From NCBI GenBank assembly GCA_018883125.1, contig VEQR01000010.1:1-56254 (forward strand): a stretch of DNA of 56,254 nucleotides, given 5' to 3'. This document shows, piece after piece, positions 37,679 to 48,400 of the stretch (position 1 is its first letter; every line of letters begins with the position of its first letter). Under the pieces are notes generated by a model, which did no database searches, was not told the origin of the DNA, and worked only from the letters and a program-made list of their open reading frames with translations. Source of the DNA: Candidatus Kapaibacterium sp. Lineage in GTDB: Bacteria; Bacteroidota; Ignavibacteria; Kapaibacteriales; Kapaibacteriaceae. The translations under genes and the position numbers were made by a program.

Positions 37679-38398
37679 CTATTGGAAGACCCATACCCTG
37701 TTGACAAACTCTTCGATGATCTTGTGACCTGACCCGACTTCGGAATTGGCGTACAAGAAAATCACAACCGCACCAACAAGTCCGAGGATCCCCAGCACCG
37801 TCCAACACCCAACCGGCGGCATCCCACTGCCTTCGAGACTCGGCCCAGAGATGACTCGGGGCAAAATTAGGGCGGCGAGCATGAGAGACAATGCAATCAG
37901 GAATCCGAAAGGGATCCAGTACCACCAGGTGCTCTTCACTTCCTGTCGCACGTTTGTGTACGTTATCTTCTCGACCTGAAAGTTGGGGATCTCCAACTTG
38001 CTGGACGAGGTTGCGGTTGGTCGGATCTCAAGCACTTCACGGTCTAGCTTTGTGATGACGACCTGCCGATAGGTGGTCTGCCGTTCTTCGACATCATCCG
38101 ATTGAGATGAATCCGAATAGGCCCTGATTGCACCGTCTCCTGATGGCGGAACACCGGCGATGACTACGTTGACGGGTTCGGTACCAACGTAGGACTTCAA
38201 CAGCTCCATTTCAGCACCGAACTTGGGGTCGGCCCGCACAAGTCGTGTCTTCTGTGTTGAGCTTGGCACACCATCTTCGGACCCAGCCGCGAGCGCTGCG
38301 AGTCTGATCAAATTCGCCGTCGATTCGGCAGTCGCGCAGCCTGCTAATGCGAATGCTAATGCTGCGAATACAATTAACAAAAGTTGTTGGGCCTTCAT
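37679..38398 (-). CDS. Lipoprotein with two membrane helices, VWVFQ terminus
   Basis: A 239-residue protein with a lipobox LAGC at residues 18-21 after MKAQQLLLIVFAALAFA. The middle is soluble (VNVVIAGVPPSGDGAI, VVITKLDREVLEI, IPNFQVEKITYTN). Two helices follow (WWYWIPFGFLIALSLMLAAL and VLGILGLVGAVVIFLYA), and it ends VNRVWVFQ. It is a distant paralogue of the genes at 38565 and 40349, which share the same layout and motifs. Family unknown to me. I start at 38398 because longer frames would translate the heptamer array. Confidence 0.78.
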   Translation of the reverse strand: MKAQQLLLIVFAALAFALAGCATAESTANLIRLAALAAGSEDGVPSSTQKTRLVRADPKFGAEMELLKSYVGTEPVNVVIAGVPPSGDGAIRAYSDSSQSDDVEERQTTYRQVVITKLDREVLEIRPTATSSSKLEIPNFQVEKITYTNVRQEVKSTWWYWIPFGFLIALSLMLAALILPRVISGPSLEGSGMPPVGCWTVLGILGLVGAVVIFLYANSEVGSGHKIIEEFVNRVWVFQ

Positions 38399-38413
38399 AC
38401 TCGATCCAATGGT

Positions 38414-38544
38414 TATGACTGATGACTGATGACTGATGACTGGTGACTGATGACTGATGACTGGTGACTGGTGACTGGTGACTGATGACTGATGACTGGT
38501 GACTGATGACTGATGACTGATGACTGGTGACTGGTGACTGGTGA
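38414..38544. repeat. Tandem heptamer array (ATGACTG/GTGACTG)
   Basis: About 18 heptamers, a mix of ATGACTG and GTGACTG, fill the space between two paralogous lipoprotein genes. Orientation is opposite to the arrays at 15.3 and 49.0 kb. No spacers. Confidence 0.95.
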
Positions 38545-38564
38545 CGTGCTCCTCACGCATTGTG

Positions 38565-39206
38565 TTACTGAGCAAACCACCAGGTTATGTCGATAAACTC
38601 AAGAATCTCGCGTCGCCACAACAACCCGACGTTCCATGCCAGCAGGATGAAGGTGCCGATGGATCCGGCAAATCCAGCGGCCAAGAGGAACCCGTTTGCG
38701 CACCCTCTCTCGGTATTTTCACCCCATTCCGTCGCCGTCGTTACAACTCCTATCAAGAGTGCCAGGGGCAAGAGCAAGAACAGCCACCACAACCACGAAG
38801 GATGCGTAACTCGTCTCCCAAACGTAGAGACACGTCGGAGCTGATTCGTCGGAACAGAAACAGATACATTTGGTTGTTGCTTTGACACAAGGACGGTGGT
38901 TGAAGCATTTATGCTCTTGACGATGACACTTTGAATCTCAACGCCTTTCGAGCTCACCGTTGTATTCGGAAAGCTCTGCAGTTCTGGCGAGATCGTTTTG
39001 CCGGCGATCACCACTGACGATGTGATCTGCGAAGCATATTCTTCAATTTCTCGGAGATCATGCGTAAACGATTCCGACTCGCGGCTCACTGTTCTGCTCT
39101 TCTGAATCACATTTGTCGATGTGCATGATCCAATCAATAAAAAGGTCAGGAAGAGAATCATGATTGGGGAATGCATCTGCACAGAAACCTTCAAACGAGA
39201 ATTCAT
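38565..39206 (-). CDS. Lipoprotein with two membrane helices, WWFAQ terminus (paralogue 2)
   Basis: A 213-residue protein with a lipobox-like IGSC after HSPIMILFLTFLL. Then TNVIQKSRTVSRESESFTHDLREIEEYASQ, SSVVIAGKTI, a beta stretch with VPTNQLRRVS, two hydrophobic helices (LWWLFLLLPLALLIGVV and LLAAGFAGSIGTFILLAW) and the end IDITWWFAQ. Closely similar in layout to the gene at 40349. The start at 39206 is 1 bp after the upstream gene's stop; an internal ATG at 39176 is possible. Function unknown. Confidence 0.78.
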   Translation of the reverse strand: MNSRLKVSVQMHSPIMILFLTFLLIGSCTSTNVIQKSRTVSRESESFTHDLREIEEYASQITSSVVIAGKTISPELQSFPNTTVSSKGVEIQSVIVKSINASTTVLVSKQQPNVSVSVPTNQLRRVSTFGRRVTHPSWLWWLFLLLPLALLIGVVTTATEWGENTERGCANGFLLAAGFAGSIGTFILLAWNVGLLWRREILEFIDITWWFAQ

Positions 39207-39207
39207 C

Positions 39208-40293
39208 TTAGTTGACCTTCATCACTGAATGTACGATCAGTCTCGCGCCCCGTTGAATGACGACGGTGTACCGGCCCTGCGGTGCATCACGAAGATGCGC
39301 ATCAACCGGCAGTCCGAGCATGGAGTATGCAGTCACGACGTCATCAGGCATCGTACCGATGATCCGAATTGACGATGATGTTGGATTGGGTGCAATGGTA
39401 ATCGTCTCATCAATGTCGTTATCCGCCTTCGTGGTTTGCCGAGGTCCGACGTAAATCATGAGCCAGCGAAGGGGGCTGATGCGCACCACAGTTGGATCGC
39501 CCCCTTGCAGTGCAACATCCTGATACGGTTGCCAGGAATATGCATCGCCTGATTCGGCGAACCAAAGACGCGGTCCGCTGCCATAAAATCGAAGGGTCGT
39601 GTCATTCACCACCGTATAGTTCCCTGTCCAGTTATGCTGTGCATCGGATGGATATGGTGGAGCGGGGACGAAGTTCAGACCGTCCAACGAGGTAGCATGG
39701 TTTGCCCCATCCTGCGGTGCACCACGTGGAGAGCTATAGTGCCATGCTCCCCGAAACCACGCCACGGCAGGGTCGATGACGGGCCGATCCGCCAGATCAT
39801 ACCGTGCGCCGGGCTCGAAGTCATACGTGAGGCCATCATCGCTGATGGCGCTGTACGTGTTGACGATCGCCGTCAGCCCGCCCATCGGCATACCGTCGCT
39901 TGAACTGAAGTACATCCGCAGGCGACCACGGTCCACCGCAAGCGTCGGATCAAACGGACGCTGGTACGTCATTGGAAGCCCCCTGACAACAACTGGCATC
40001 GGCTCCGTCCACGTTACACCCGCATCATAGGAGAACTTCACCGCTACCCTATCCCACGTCAGCGTGCCACGGGGCTCTCGAAACCACTGGAATGCGCACA
40101 CGAGCGTATCTCCCCGCCAGCGCACGGCCGAAGGAACACCCGATGAATCCTGAAACAGCGTCGGCGCAGAAAACACACGTCCATCTTCTGACCACGCCAT
40201 GCGAAGCGGACTCTGCCATGGTCCACCACCTGGCTGCGCATCAGTTGACGTCAGCATGGCCAGCAGCGCAATAGGAATGAGAATGAAGTGCAT
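39208..40293 (-). CDS. Secreted beta-propeller protein with T9SS sorting domain
   Basis: A 361-residue protein with signal peptide HFILIPIALLAMLTSTDAQ. The body resembles five-bladed glycosidase-like or BNR propellers (FSYDAGVTWTEPMPVVV, FDPTLAVDRGRLRMYFSSSDG, DRPVIDPAVAWFRGAWHYSS). The C-terminal 75 residues (IAPNPTSSSIRIIG to HSVMKVN) are a T9SS type A-like sorting domain. I start at 40293 (MHFILIP), because upstream codons read into a heptamer repeat remnant. It is placed between two paralogous lipoproteins, 1 bp before one of them. Confidence 0.83.
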   Translation of the reverse strand: MHFILIPIALLAMLTSTDAQPGGGPWQSPLRMAWSEDGRVFSAPTLFQDSSGVPSAVRWRGDTLVCAFQWFREPRGTLTWDRVAVKFSYDAGVTWTEPMPVVVRGLPMTYQRPFDPTLAVDRGRLRMYFSSSDGMPMGGLTAIVNTYSAISDDGLTYDFEPGARYDLADRPVIDPAVAWFRGAWHYSSPRGAPQDGANHATSLDGLNFVPAPPYPSDAQHNWTGNYTVVNDTTLRFYGSGPRLWFAESGDAYSWQPYQDVALQGGDPTVVRISPLRWLMIYVGPRQTTKADNDIDETITIAPNPTSSSIRIIGTMPDDVVTAYSMLGLPVDAHLRDAPQGRYTVVIQRGARLIVHSVMKVN

Positions 40294-40348
40294 CGTGTGG
40301 AAGTTGTTGATGGCTGGTGACTGATGACTCGGCATTGCCGGCGTTTTG

Positions 40349-40969
40349 CTACTGGGCGAACCACCAGACGGCATCGACAGCTTCTGTGATCTGTACACGT
40401 GAGAATATCCCCACGGAACTTGCGAGCTTAAAGAAGATTATCACGGCTCCAATCAACCCCAGACCGATCAGCATTCCGTTAAGGCAACCATCCTGTGAGT
40501 TAGAACCGAGATCTCTGGCAAACAGCCCCACGCCAAATATGAGCGCCAGGGGTGCAAGCATCCACAGCCACAACCACGCTGATCGGGATACCCTACGCAC
40601 GCCATTGACGCTTATACTCTTCAATTGCCGGGTAGGCACCGTTACGGTAACGCTTGATTCCTGCTTCGAAACCAACTGTGTCGATACCTTATCGATGCGC
40701 TTGATCACAACGTTTTCGATCGTCAGCGTCCGTTCTTCACCGACCGTTGCTCCTGGGAGTCGCCGCACCTCATCGGGAATCGTATCGCCGGCAATCACCA
40801 CGGTTGACGCAAGCTGACCAACGGTTGCTTCGATATCTCGGAGATCCCTCTCATAGGTCTTCGATCCGGGATACACCGCAACGTTCTTTTGGACGATACT
40901 GGTTGTGCTGCAGGCAACAAGAAAAACCAGACAGGTAATCGCCGCGTTCACTGCATGACGTTTTGACAT
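40349..40969 (-). CDS. Lipoprotein with two membrane helices, WWFAQ terminus (paralogue 3)
   Basis: A 206-residue protein with lipobox LVAC after RHAVNAAITCLVF. It shares with the gene at 38565 the elements S-I/V-V-Q-K, Y/H-DLR-x-IE, STVVIAGDTIP, LVSKQ, VPTRQL, a Trp-rich first helix (AWLWLWMLAPLALIFGVGLF), a second helix (GMLIGLGLIGAVIIFF) and the end VDAVWWFAQ. Short heptamer remnants flank it on both sides (40313-40328 and 41040-41056). Family not recognised; the fixed Trp-rich terminus suggests a functional tail. Confidence 0.8.
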   Translation of the reverse strand: MSKRHAVNAAITCLVFLVACSTTSIVQKNVAVYPGSKTYERDLRDIEATVGQLASTVVIAGDTIPDEVRRLPGATVGEERTLTIENVVIKRIDKVSTQLVSKQESSVTVTVPTRQLKSISVNGVRRVSRSAWLWLWMLAPLALIFGVGLFARDLGSNSQDGCLNGMLIGLGLIGAVIIFFKLASSVGIFSRVQITEAVDAVWWFAQ

Positions 40970-41062
40970 GGTACAACTTACAAACAACCAATGTTTACTA
41001 TGGCTGAAGCCCTGGGCAGATATGCGAAGAGCGGACCCAGTCATCAGCCATCAGTGCATACA

Positions 41063-42385
41063 TCAATCGGAGGTCTTGGGTTGGCGCGTTGCATACAGGA
41101 TAAGACCTGCACAGAACACAGCGCATGCTGCGAGGAAATAAAAGGCGAGGTTGTTGCTGTAGGATGACATCCGTATCTGACCGATGACCTCAGGTCCGAT
41201 GTGACCACCAAGATTCGTAACCGAAACGATCATCGCGATACCGGCAGCCGCGGCTGAGCCACGAAGGAGCATTGTTGGGAGGTTCCAAAACAGGCAACAG
41301 AACGAAAGTGATCCGCATGTTGTAATGCACAGTGCTACAATTGACAGGGGGCTCTCCGCCGGGAGATTTCCAAGAGCCACCAGGCCAACGGCAGCCACAA
41401 GGACGGATAGTACCGTGTGCCAGCGGCGTTCCTGCGTTCGGTCGGACCGTGCGGCCATGTATACCATGGTTAGTCCTCCCAATCCCCACGGAATCATTGA
41501 AATTAAACCAACTTTCAAATACTCTGCCGAGGTGATCCCCATCTCTGAGATAATCGTTGGCATCCAGAAGTTCACGCCATACAGAACAACCACACCAGCC
41601 ATGTTGGCGATACTTAGCTGCCATATTCGAGGGTTGGTAAACGCCTCGCGCATTGAGTGACTTCGCGCGTGATGTACCCTACGATTAGAACTATCAACGG
41701 CGTCGAGCACCATCTGTCGTTGCTCTTCTGTTAGCCACGTTGAATCGCGTGGACCGTTGGGCAAAAGATAGAACACTACCACGCCCATGATCATCGAGGG
41801 AATCGCTTCAATGATGAAGAGCCACCTCCACCCATGCCACTGACCTGCGCCGTGCAGGTATTCCATGAGAAAGCCCGAGAGCGGACCGCCAATGACGTTC
41901 GCAATGGCGATACCCGTCATAAACATGGCTATGATTCGCCCCCTTCGCTCCTCGGGATACCAGTACGTAAGGTAGAGTATCACTCCGGGGAAGAAGCCAG
42001 CTTCGCTTACACCCAATAGAAAGCGTAGGGCATACAGACTAAACACATTGTCTGAGAGATCGAATATCTCCGGCAAAGGGCCCCACGGAATCACGTCAAC
42101 GAAGGCAAACATGGACGATACGATTCCCCACGTCACCATGATTCGAGCAATCCACACGCGCGCACCGACGCGCTCTAGGATCAAGTTCGAAGGCACTTCA
42201 AAAATGAAGTACCCAAGGAAAAAGATACCAGCCCCGAAGCCGTAGACGGCATCAGAATAGCCGAGTTCGCCGGCCATCTGCAGCTTCGCGAATCCGATGT
42301 TCACGCGGTCGAGAAATGACACAACGTAGCTGATGAGCAGAATCGGAACGATACGTCGAGAAACCAGGGAATAGGTTGCGTCCAT
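41063..42385 (-). CDS. MFS transporter, anion:cation symporter (tartrate/hexuronate-like) family
   Basis: A 440-residue, 12-helix transporter. It has the ACS-family start SYVVSFLDRVNIGFAKLQM, RFLLGVSEAGFFPGVILYLTYWYP in helix 4-5 and a long central loop (NGPRDSTWLTEEQRQMVLDAV). Relatives take up organic acids such as tartrate, hexuronates or phthalate. The substrate cannot be told. No catabolic genes lie nearby, so the gene may have arrived alone; it sits among lineage-specific envelope genes. Confidence 0.88.
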   Translation of the reverse strand: MDATYSLVSRRIVPILLISYVVSFLDRVNIGFAKLQMAGELGYSDAVYGFGAGIFFLGYFIFEVPSNLILERVGARVWIARIMVTWGIVSSMFAFVDVIPWGPLPEIFDLSDNVFSLYALRFLLGVSEAGFFPGVILYLTYWYPEERRGRIIAMFMTGIAIANVIGGPLSGFLMEYLHGAGQWHGWRWLFIIEAIPSMIMGVVVFYLLPNGPRDSTWLTEEQRQMVLDAVDSSNRRVHHARSHSMREAFTNPRIWQLSIANMAGVVVLYGVNFWMPTIISEMGITSAEYLKVGLISMIPWGLGGLTMVYMAARSDRTQERRWHTVLSVLVAAVGLVALGNLPAESPLSIVALCITTCGSLSFCCLFWNLPTMLLRGSAAAAGIAMIVSVTNLGGHIGPEVIGQIRMSSYSNNLAFYFLAACAVFCAGLILYATRQPKTSD

Positions 42386-42418
42386 TGAGCTATAGAGTGA
42401 CCAAGGTGCTGGGTGCCG

Positions 42419-45400
42419 TTACCGAACAATCATGAGCGGAACGCTTCCGGCTGTACCGAGTTCGTCAGTGACAACCACCGAGTAGCGACCGCTTGCAATG
42501 CCGGATGTCTCGAAGGGCAATCCCTGAATTCCCTCATTGACGGTTCCCGTGAAGAGGGTCACAACGTCGTTACCAAGATTATCGACCAATCGCACGTGCA
42601 CCCGTGTTGGCTTTTGAACGATCAACGTAATCGTTGATGCATCTCGTGCCGGATTGGGAGACGGATCGACCACACGAACGCGATAACGGGCAATCCGCTC
42701 GAGATCATCAAAGGCATCACCACTAACCGAGGTAGGAGTGTTTCCAAATCGAACCGATGTGATCTTGTTGTTTTCAGTCAGACGAAACGCACGGATGACA
42801 GCATTGCAGCGACTTGGACCCAGCTGCAGACCACTGCCATACTCCTGCTGGTTACCGCGGATAGTGTCAAGCTCCTGCGTGGCAACATAGAGCGTGCTAT
42901 CGGGTCCGATTGCTGCTGACATCGACCATATCGATCGGTCTGGTGCGCTGATTGTTGCTTCGTTCTCATAGACCTGCCATCGCGAGGACGGTTCGTTGAC
43001 CGAGCCAACGCAGGCAAAGACCTTATGTTGTTCCTCTCCACCCGATCGAAAATCGACGGCATCGATCATGGCAAAGAACGTCCCGTCGCGCTTCATATCA
43101 GCTTCCAAATGCCGATAAACACCATCAACGCTACCGATCTGAAGGGGCTGCGCAGACGACCACGTTCCGTTCTGGAATCGATACACATCTAATGTGCGAT
43201 TATACTGCGTTGTCTCACCGGGGATGGATTTACTGTAGAGCAGAACGGCCATGTTGCCATTACCCACCATCTTCATGCTTGATACGACAGGTGCTTCATC
43301 AGATGACGCAACGATGCCATACGAGACCACATTTGTGTCGGTAATCACAGCCGAGACGACCCGTTCAGCACCTGTCTCACCGTCCTCGTTCATCCATGAG
43401 ACAAGGTACGACCCATCCTTCATGGCCGATACATTAACGTCGTGATCATATCCCGGAGTTGACACCAGCCGTTGAATGTCTCCCATCCTCCAGGAGCCCC
43501 CTTCCTTATGCAAACGCCGAATGTACAGATCCGAACCTGCCGATTCCCTTGCACGTGACGGCCACACAATCAATGCACTCAGTGTATCATCCGACACTGA
43601 TATGGTTGGCTTTCCATCCAGTGAATTCGAGCCGTTGCTCACGATTGGAAGCTTCTGAACGCGCTGATTCTCCGCATCATAAAAGGCGAGGTGGACATCT
43701 TCGCCCATCATCAGGTCGGAGAGAGGTTCGTTGCGATACGTTGATGTTGCACCAGTAGCGTTTTCGACCCAGGCAACAAGCGCACTACCGCGATTCCCGA
43801 ACAGCGCAACCGTGGCATCGTGAATGCCGTTCCGGTTGTCAGTGATCGACACTGTATTCCGGAGTGAATGTGTCGATCGATCGAGAGATGACAGTACGAT
43901 GCGACCCGAACTTCCCAAGAGTGACTGCTCGGTGTGAACTGAGACCATCGCATGTTCATTTGCTGAAATGGAAGGGGCTGGTCGATAAAATGGAGTCTCA
44001 TCATAGATCTTTGCGATCGGTTCGAACACCTGGACTGTCTCACCCTTGGGCCGAGACACCGAACTCTTGAACAAGCCACCCCATGACTCGTCAAAGACCT
44101 CGAATGACGGCATGATGTTCTTCGCGTAGTCATGCGTTAAACGTCCAGAAAACAACTCGATGTTCACCAAACCGAAGAACAGATTCAGTTCAAGATTGAT
44201 CCATGAGCTCAGATCGAGCGCCGTGGGGTAGTAAACGCGATTCCTTGCAGCGATCGAATTGCTGAAAATCGAACCTGATCCGAACATGTAGTTCTGGGTA
44301 TAGGAAACACCCAGACCAATGAGTCCCAGAAGCTCCGCCTCAACTGCACCTCCTCCAATGATTGTCAGTCCAACTGCCTGGCTCGTTGGAAACTCACTGG
44401 GCTCCGTCTTTGGTCCTACCGTTTTATGCTCGTGGATATTCATGAGGGCGCCCCGTTCTTCCGTACCGATGTTGACGGTTGAGATCTGCTGCGTCTTCAT
44501 GCTCAGTACGAACGACGGATGGAAGCTGACGATACCTCCGGATGCCACCAGCGAGGCAGTCTTCACGAGCTTCTCGACGGTCTTCTTGAACGTATAGACC
44601 CACTTGAGAACGTTCAGGACACCTCCTGATGACGTTGTGACTGATAGCGATCGAAGCCGCAGTTCGCGATTGTCGATCGAATCGGTGTTGTCAGCTAGCG
44701 GAGCCCGTTGAAATCGATACAACGCTGTGAACTCATCAGACTTTGCTCCATCAGCGGCGGTTACTTGGATGTTGTAATTGGCTCCAGTGAAGAAGGAGAC
44801 ACTTGGAACCCAGGTCGACCCCTTAGGGGCACTCGTCATCGTGAACTGTCCTGTTGTTGGGTTGTAGTTCGCATCAACAACCACGTTCAGTATCGAATCG
44901 GCTTTGCCAATGATCTTGTAAAACAGATCGCCCAGCATCGGCAGCGCAACGTTGAAGGTTGCTGTCGGCATCGGAATAGTTGCGCGAACAGGTATCGAAT
45001 TGGATGTAGCCGTTCCATTGAGCGTCACAGCAGCACCATTCAGCCATTCTGCGCGAGGCAGGATGGAGATTGACGTTCGCTGGGTCTTCGTCGGCTTCGT
45101 TGCTCCAGTAAACTGATAGCCGATGTTGATGTCAACCTTACGACGGTCCCTGGCAACATATGGCCATGGGTACTGCGCCACGTCACGCTGCAGAGAAAAA
45201 ACAGAGGTCTGCGCGGCCGTATCACGAGAGACGGGCTGGGTGAATGTGGTATCAAGCTTGTGCTCTGTGGAGCTCAGCATCGAAAATGTCAGACGATCCA
45301 GAGCCGATGATTGAGGCACCATACGGAAATCATAATAGCTCGGCATCACTGTCTGTCCGGACGCTCCGGCAAGGACAGACTGCTCATATCCGGCAGTATC

Positions 45401-48400
45401 GGCTTCGATGATTTGGTCCGGAAACTCAAGCATTCGAATCGGAAAGCTATACAGCGTATCGCGTGCAACCCGAACCCCGGTCATTGTGCGTTGCAACCAT
45501 CGAACATGCAACGCGATAGAGGATGCCGTATCAAACGGATTGAGATCGATAACACTCCGAACGCGTGCAGACTCGGGCAACGGAGATTCCCGTTTGTAGG
45601 AGAACGTCGCCGGGCGATCTTGGGTGAAGATCCCAATACCGGGTGTTCGACTGAAGCCGACAATGCTGATCTCAAGACTGTCCGCGATCGAAGCGCGCTC
45701 ACCGATGAACGACGCCGGATCGAAACTTGCGATGATCGATGTTCGTGGAGCACGCCCCTGCTGAAACGGTCCCCAGCCCAGTGAGGAATACATCCAATTC
45801 CGCGATGTCGGATCCGAGAATACCCTTGGTGCTTCGATGGTGATGAGAGTATCGCGAAGCACTCGATCCTGAAGGCATGTTCGAGTCTTTACAAGTCCGG
45901 TAACGCGATACGGTCCACCAGCAGGCTTCAGCCGCGTGAAGTCGAACGCCGGCATCCACATGGTATCGTTGACGGCACGAAGTTGCGGGAATGTCTGTAC
46001 TGCAGCACCAGAACGGTCAACGAGCGTTGCAGAATCTATCGACGTGATGCCATCCAGATTCGTCACGTACATGCGTTGATTCAACGTTGCCGTTACGGTA
46101 TCAGACACCCGATACGACGGGTATGACGTGCCCAGCGGAATAGACAACTTCGGATTTGTCCGCAACGTCATCGATGTTTCGAACAACAATCCGTCTGCAG
46201 GAAGGGTCAGACTCTTAGAATACATTCGGAACGCAACTCGTTCCGTTGAAAGCGGCAAACGACGAACAGGATACAGCGTGTCAGTAACGGTTCCGCTATT
46301 CGTCATCGGTGCAATTGGTCGCACCAGCTGATCATCGAGCGTGTTTCCTGCGCAGTCAAGAATGGTCATTCGAACCGAATCGATCTGCAGGCTGCTTGCA
46401 TATCCGAGAGACTTTTCAGAAGAAGGTGCATTCACGCGCCAACGTAGCGATAGGCTGACTAAGTCATTGGAGCCCTGGCGAATCTCTGACTTGTCGATTG
46501 CAGGGGGCTTAGCAGCAACGTTCATCTTTTGCACAAGGGCCTGCATTGGCTGCGGCCGGGAGACGATACGCTTGGTGTATTGCACACCCTCGATTGGGCC
46601 GCCGTCGGAAAGATACCGGACCGTTAGAGCTGAGACATTGAACGTACGGAACGGAAACTGCGTAGAGATCTTCAACGTCGAATCGAACTTGTTCCGGTAC
46701 GGCACTCCGATTGACATGGAGTCTATCTGCTCACCGACATCACTATAGGAAATGATCTCGATTGATCGCGTCTGAGCAGGAATCTTCGAGAATGTAAGTG
46801 TCGGTAGCAGACGAACAACACCCTTGATAATGCGTGTGCTCGGGTCGATGTCCCAGTCGAGCGTAAGTGTGTCGATTGGTGGAATTGCTACCATGGAAAG
46901 TGTGTCGGCTGTAGTATTGACGGTCCGTCGCAGCTCACTGCCATCGTTGTCTCCAAGCTGTCGCGACACCGAGGCCACGAGCTTAGCGTTCACTGGAAGT
47001 AGGCCGGCATTGACCGTAATGGTTGCAGAGCTCTGTCCCTGCGCAAGAGCCACGAGCTCTTCGATCACAGGTTCCGGATCCTTCGTGCCGAGAATCGAGA
47101 ACCGCACAGCCTTCGCGTCAGGAACGATGTTGGTGAGCTTCACAGTAAGGGGCGTATTTCGGGTTACGGTCAGCGTCGAATCCAGTCGCGGTGTTGTGGT
47201 AAGAACTCCCGGCGGGATAGCCATGAACACCCTGTGCTGCAATTGCTGGTCGTACACCGGGCGACCGCTATAGCTGACGATTCGCTCGAAGCGCACCTGT
47301 GCAGTTAGCGGCAGATCGACCGTTGGGATACGCTTGCGCGTTTCGATCGGCTTACCGAACACATATGAATCGTCAGGCCAGTGGACCACGGAATCCCGCG
47401 ACTTTACCTCAGACAGGTCGATTTCTGGAGATGCATACAGTGGCACCGTTGGGTTTAGTGTATCGACAAGCACAAAACGACCTACCACCTTATCCCAACC
47501 ATCAATGCCCGAGAACTTTCGAACATCGGTAATAGCCGGACTGATCGTGGCAGAGTCGCCCCTTGTAAATGGACCCCACGAGTCAGCGATCAGAAAAAAG
47601 GTGCTCGTGTCGCGAACATCAAAACCGGTGAAATAATCTGGGGCATCATCCTTGAAGTCATTGAGTGCACGAACACGCACCACGTAGGTACCAAGTCGCA
47701 GGTCACTGGCTTTGAATGTCAGCTTTGCCGTTCTGATATAGGAGGGCGCCTCACGCTTCACCGTTGTCTGCGCAATCACCGCACCGGATTGGTCCGAGAG
47801 GATCATACGCACATTCACAATTCGAGGAGGCAGACTGTCAATGGTAACCGTATCAATCGATGACGCACCGGGTGTACGTGGGGTCTTAAAGGATGTTGTA
47901 AACACTGGTGCAGGACGTTCGGCCGTTAGTTCTACGACGCTCTGCGAGGCTGGGACATACGGACCGAATGTTGCCCGAACAATCAACTTCGCATTCTGAC
48001 CAATGTCACGCATGTTGTACGTAAACATCGCTGTGTCGACGGCGCCGTTATAGGGTCGCTTGGAGTTCGCGATTGTGCGCAGCTGACCGCCGTCGGTATC
48101 GTATTGCAAAATCCATTGGATCGAATCGCACAAAGGCCCGAGACTTTTTGCAACAAAGGTGTTCTGCACGTCAACGCCACGTCGAAATGGGCCGAACCCT
48201 GCGCTTGCCTCAATCACTGGCGCTGGAATGGAGTCAGGAATAGTTCTCTCGACCACATATCCTGCGGCTGGTCCATCATCATAAAACACCCGTCCGCGTA
48301 GGAGGCATCCTCCCGACCACTGCTTCATATACGCCGTATCAATCATCGTGGTCTGAACTGCGCCAAAGGTAGCCTGAGTAAAATTCAGCGTGTCACCGCG

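Noticed and set aside
38414-38544. Possible CRISPR array
   Set aside because: Units of 7 bp are directly adjacent with no spacers and no cas genes are in the window.
38399-38575. N-terminal extension of the lipoprotein gene through the heptamer array
   Set aside because: The lipobox signal peptide begins at 38398; the extension would place repeats before a signal sequence.
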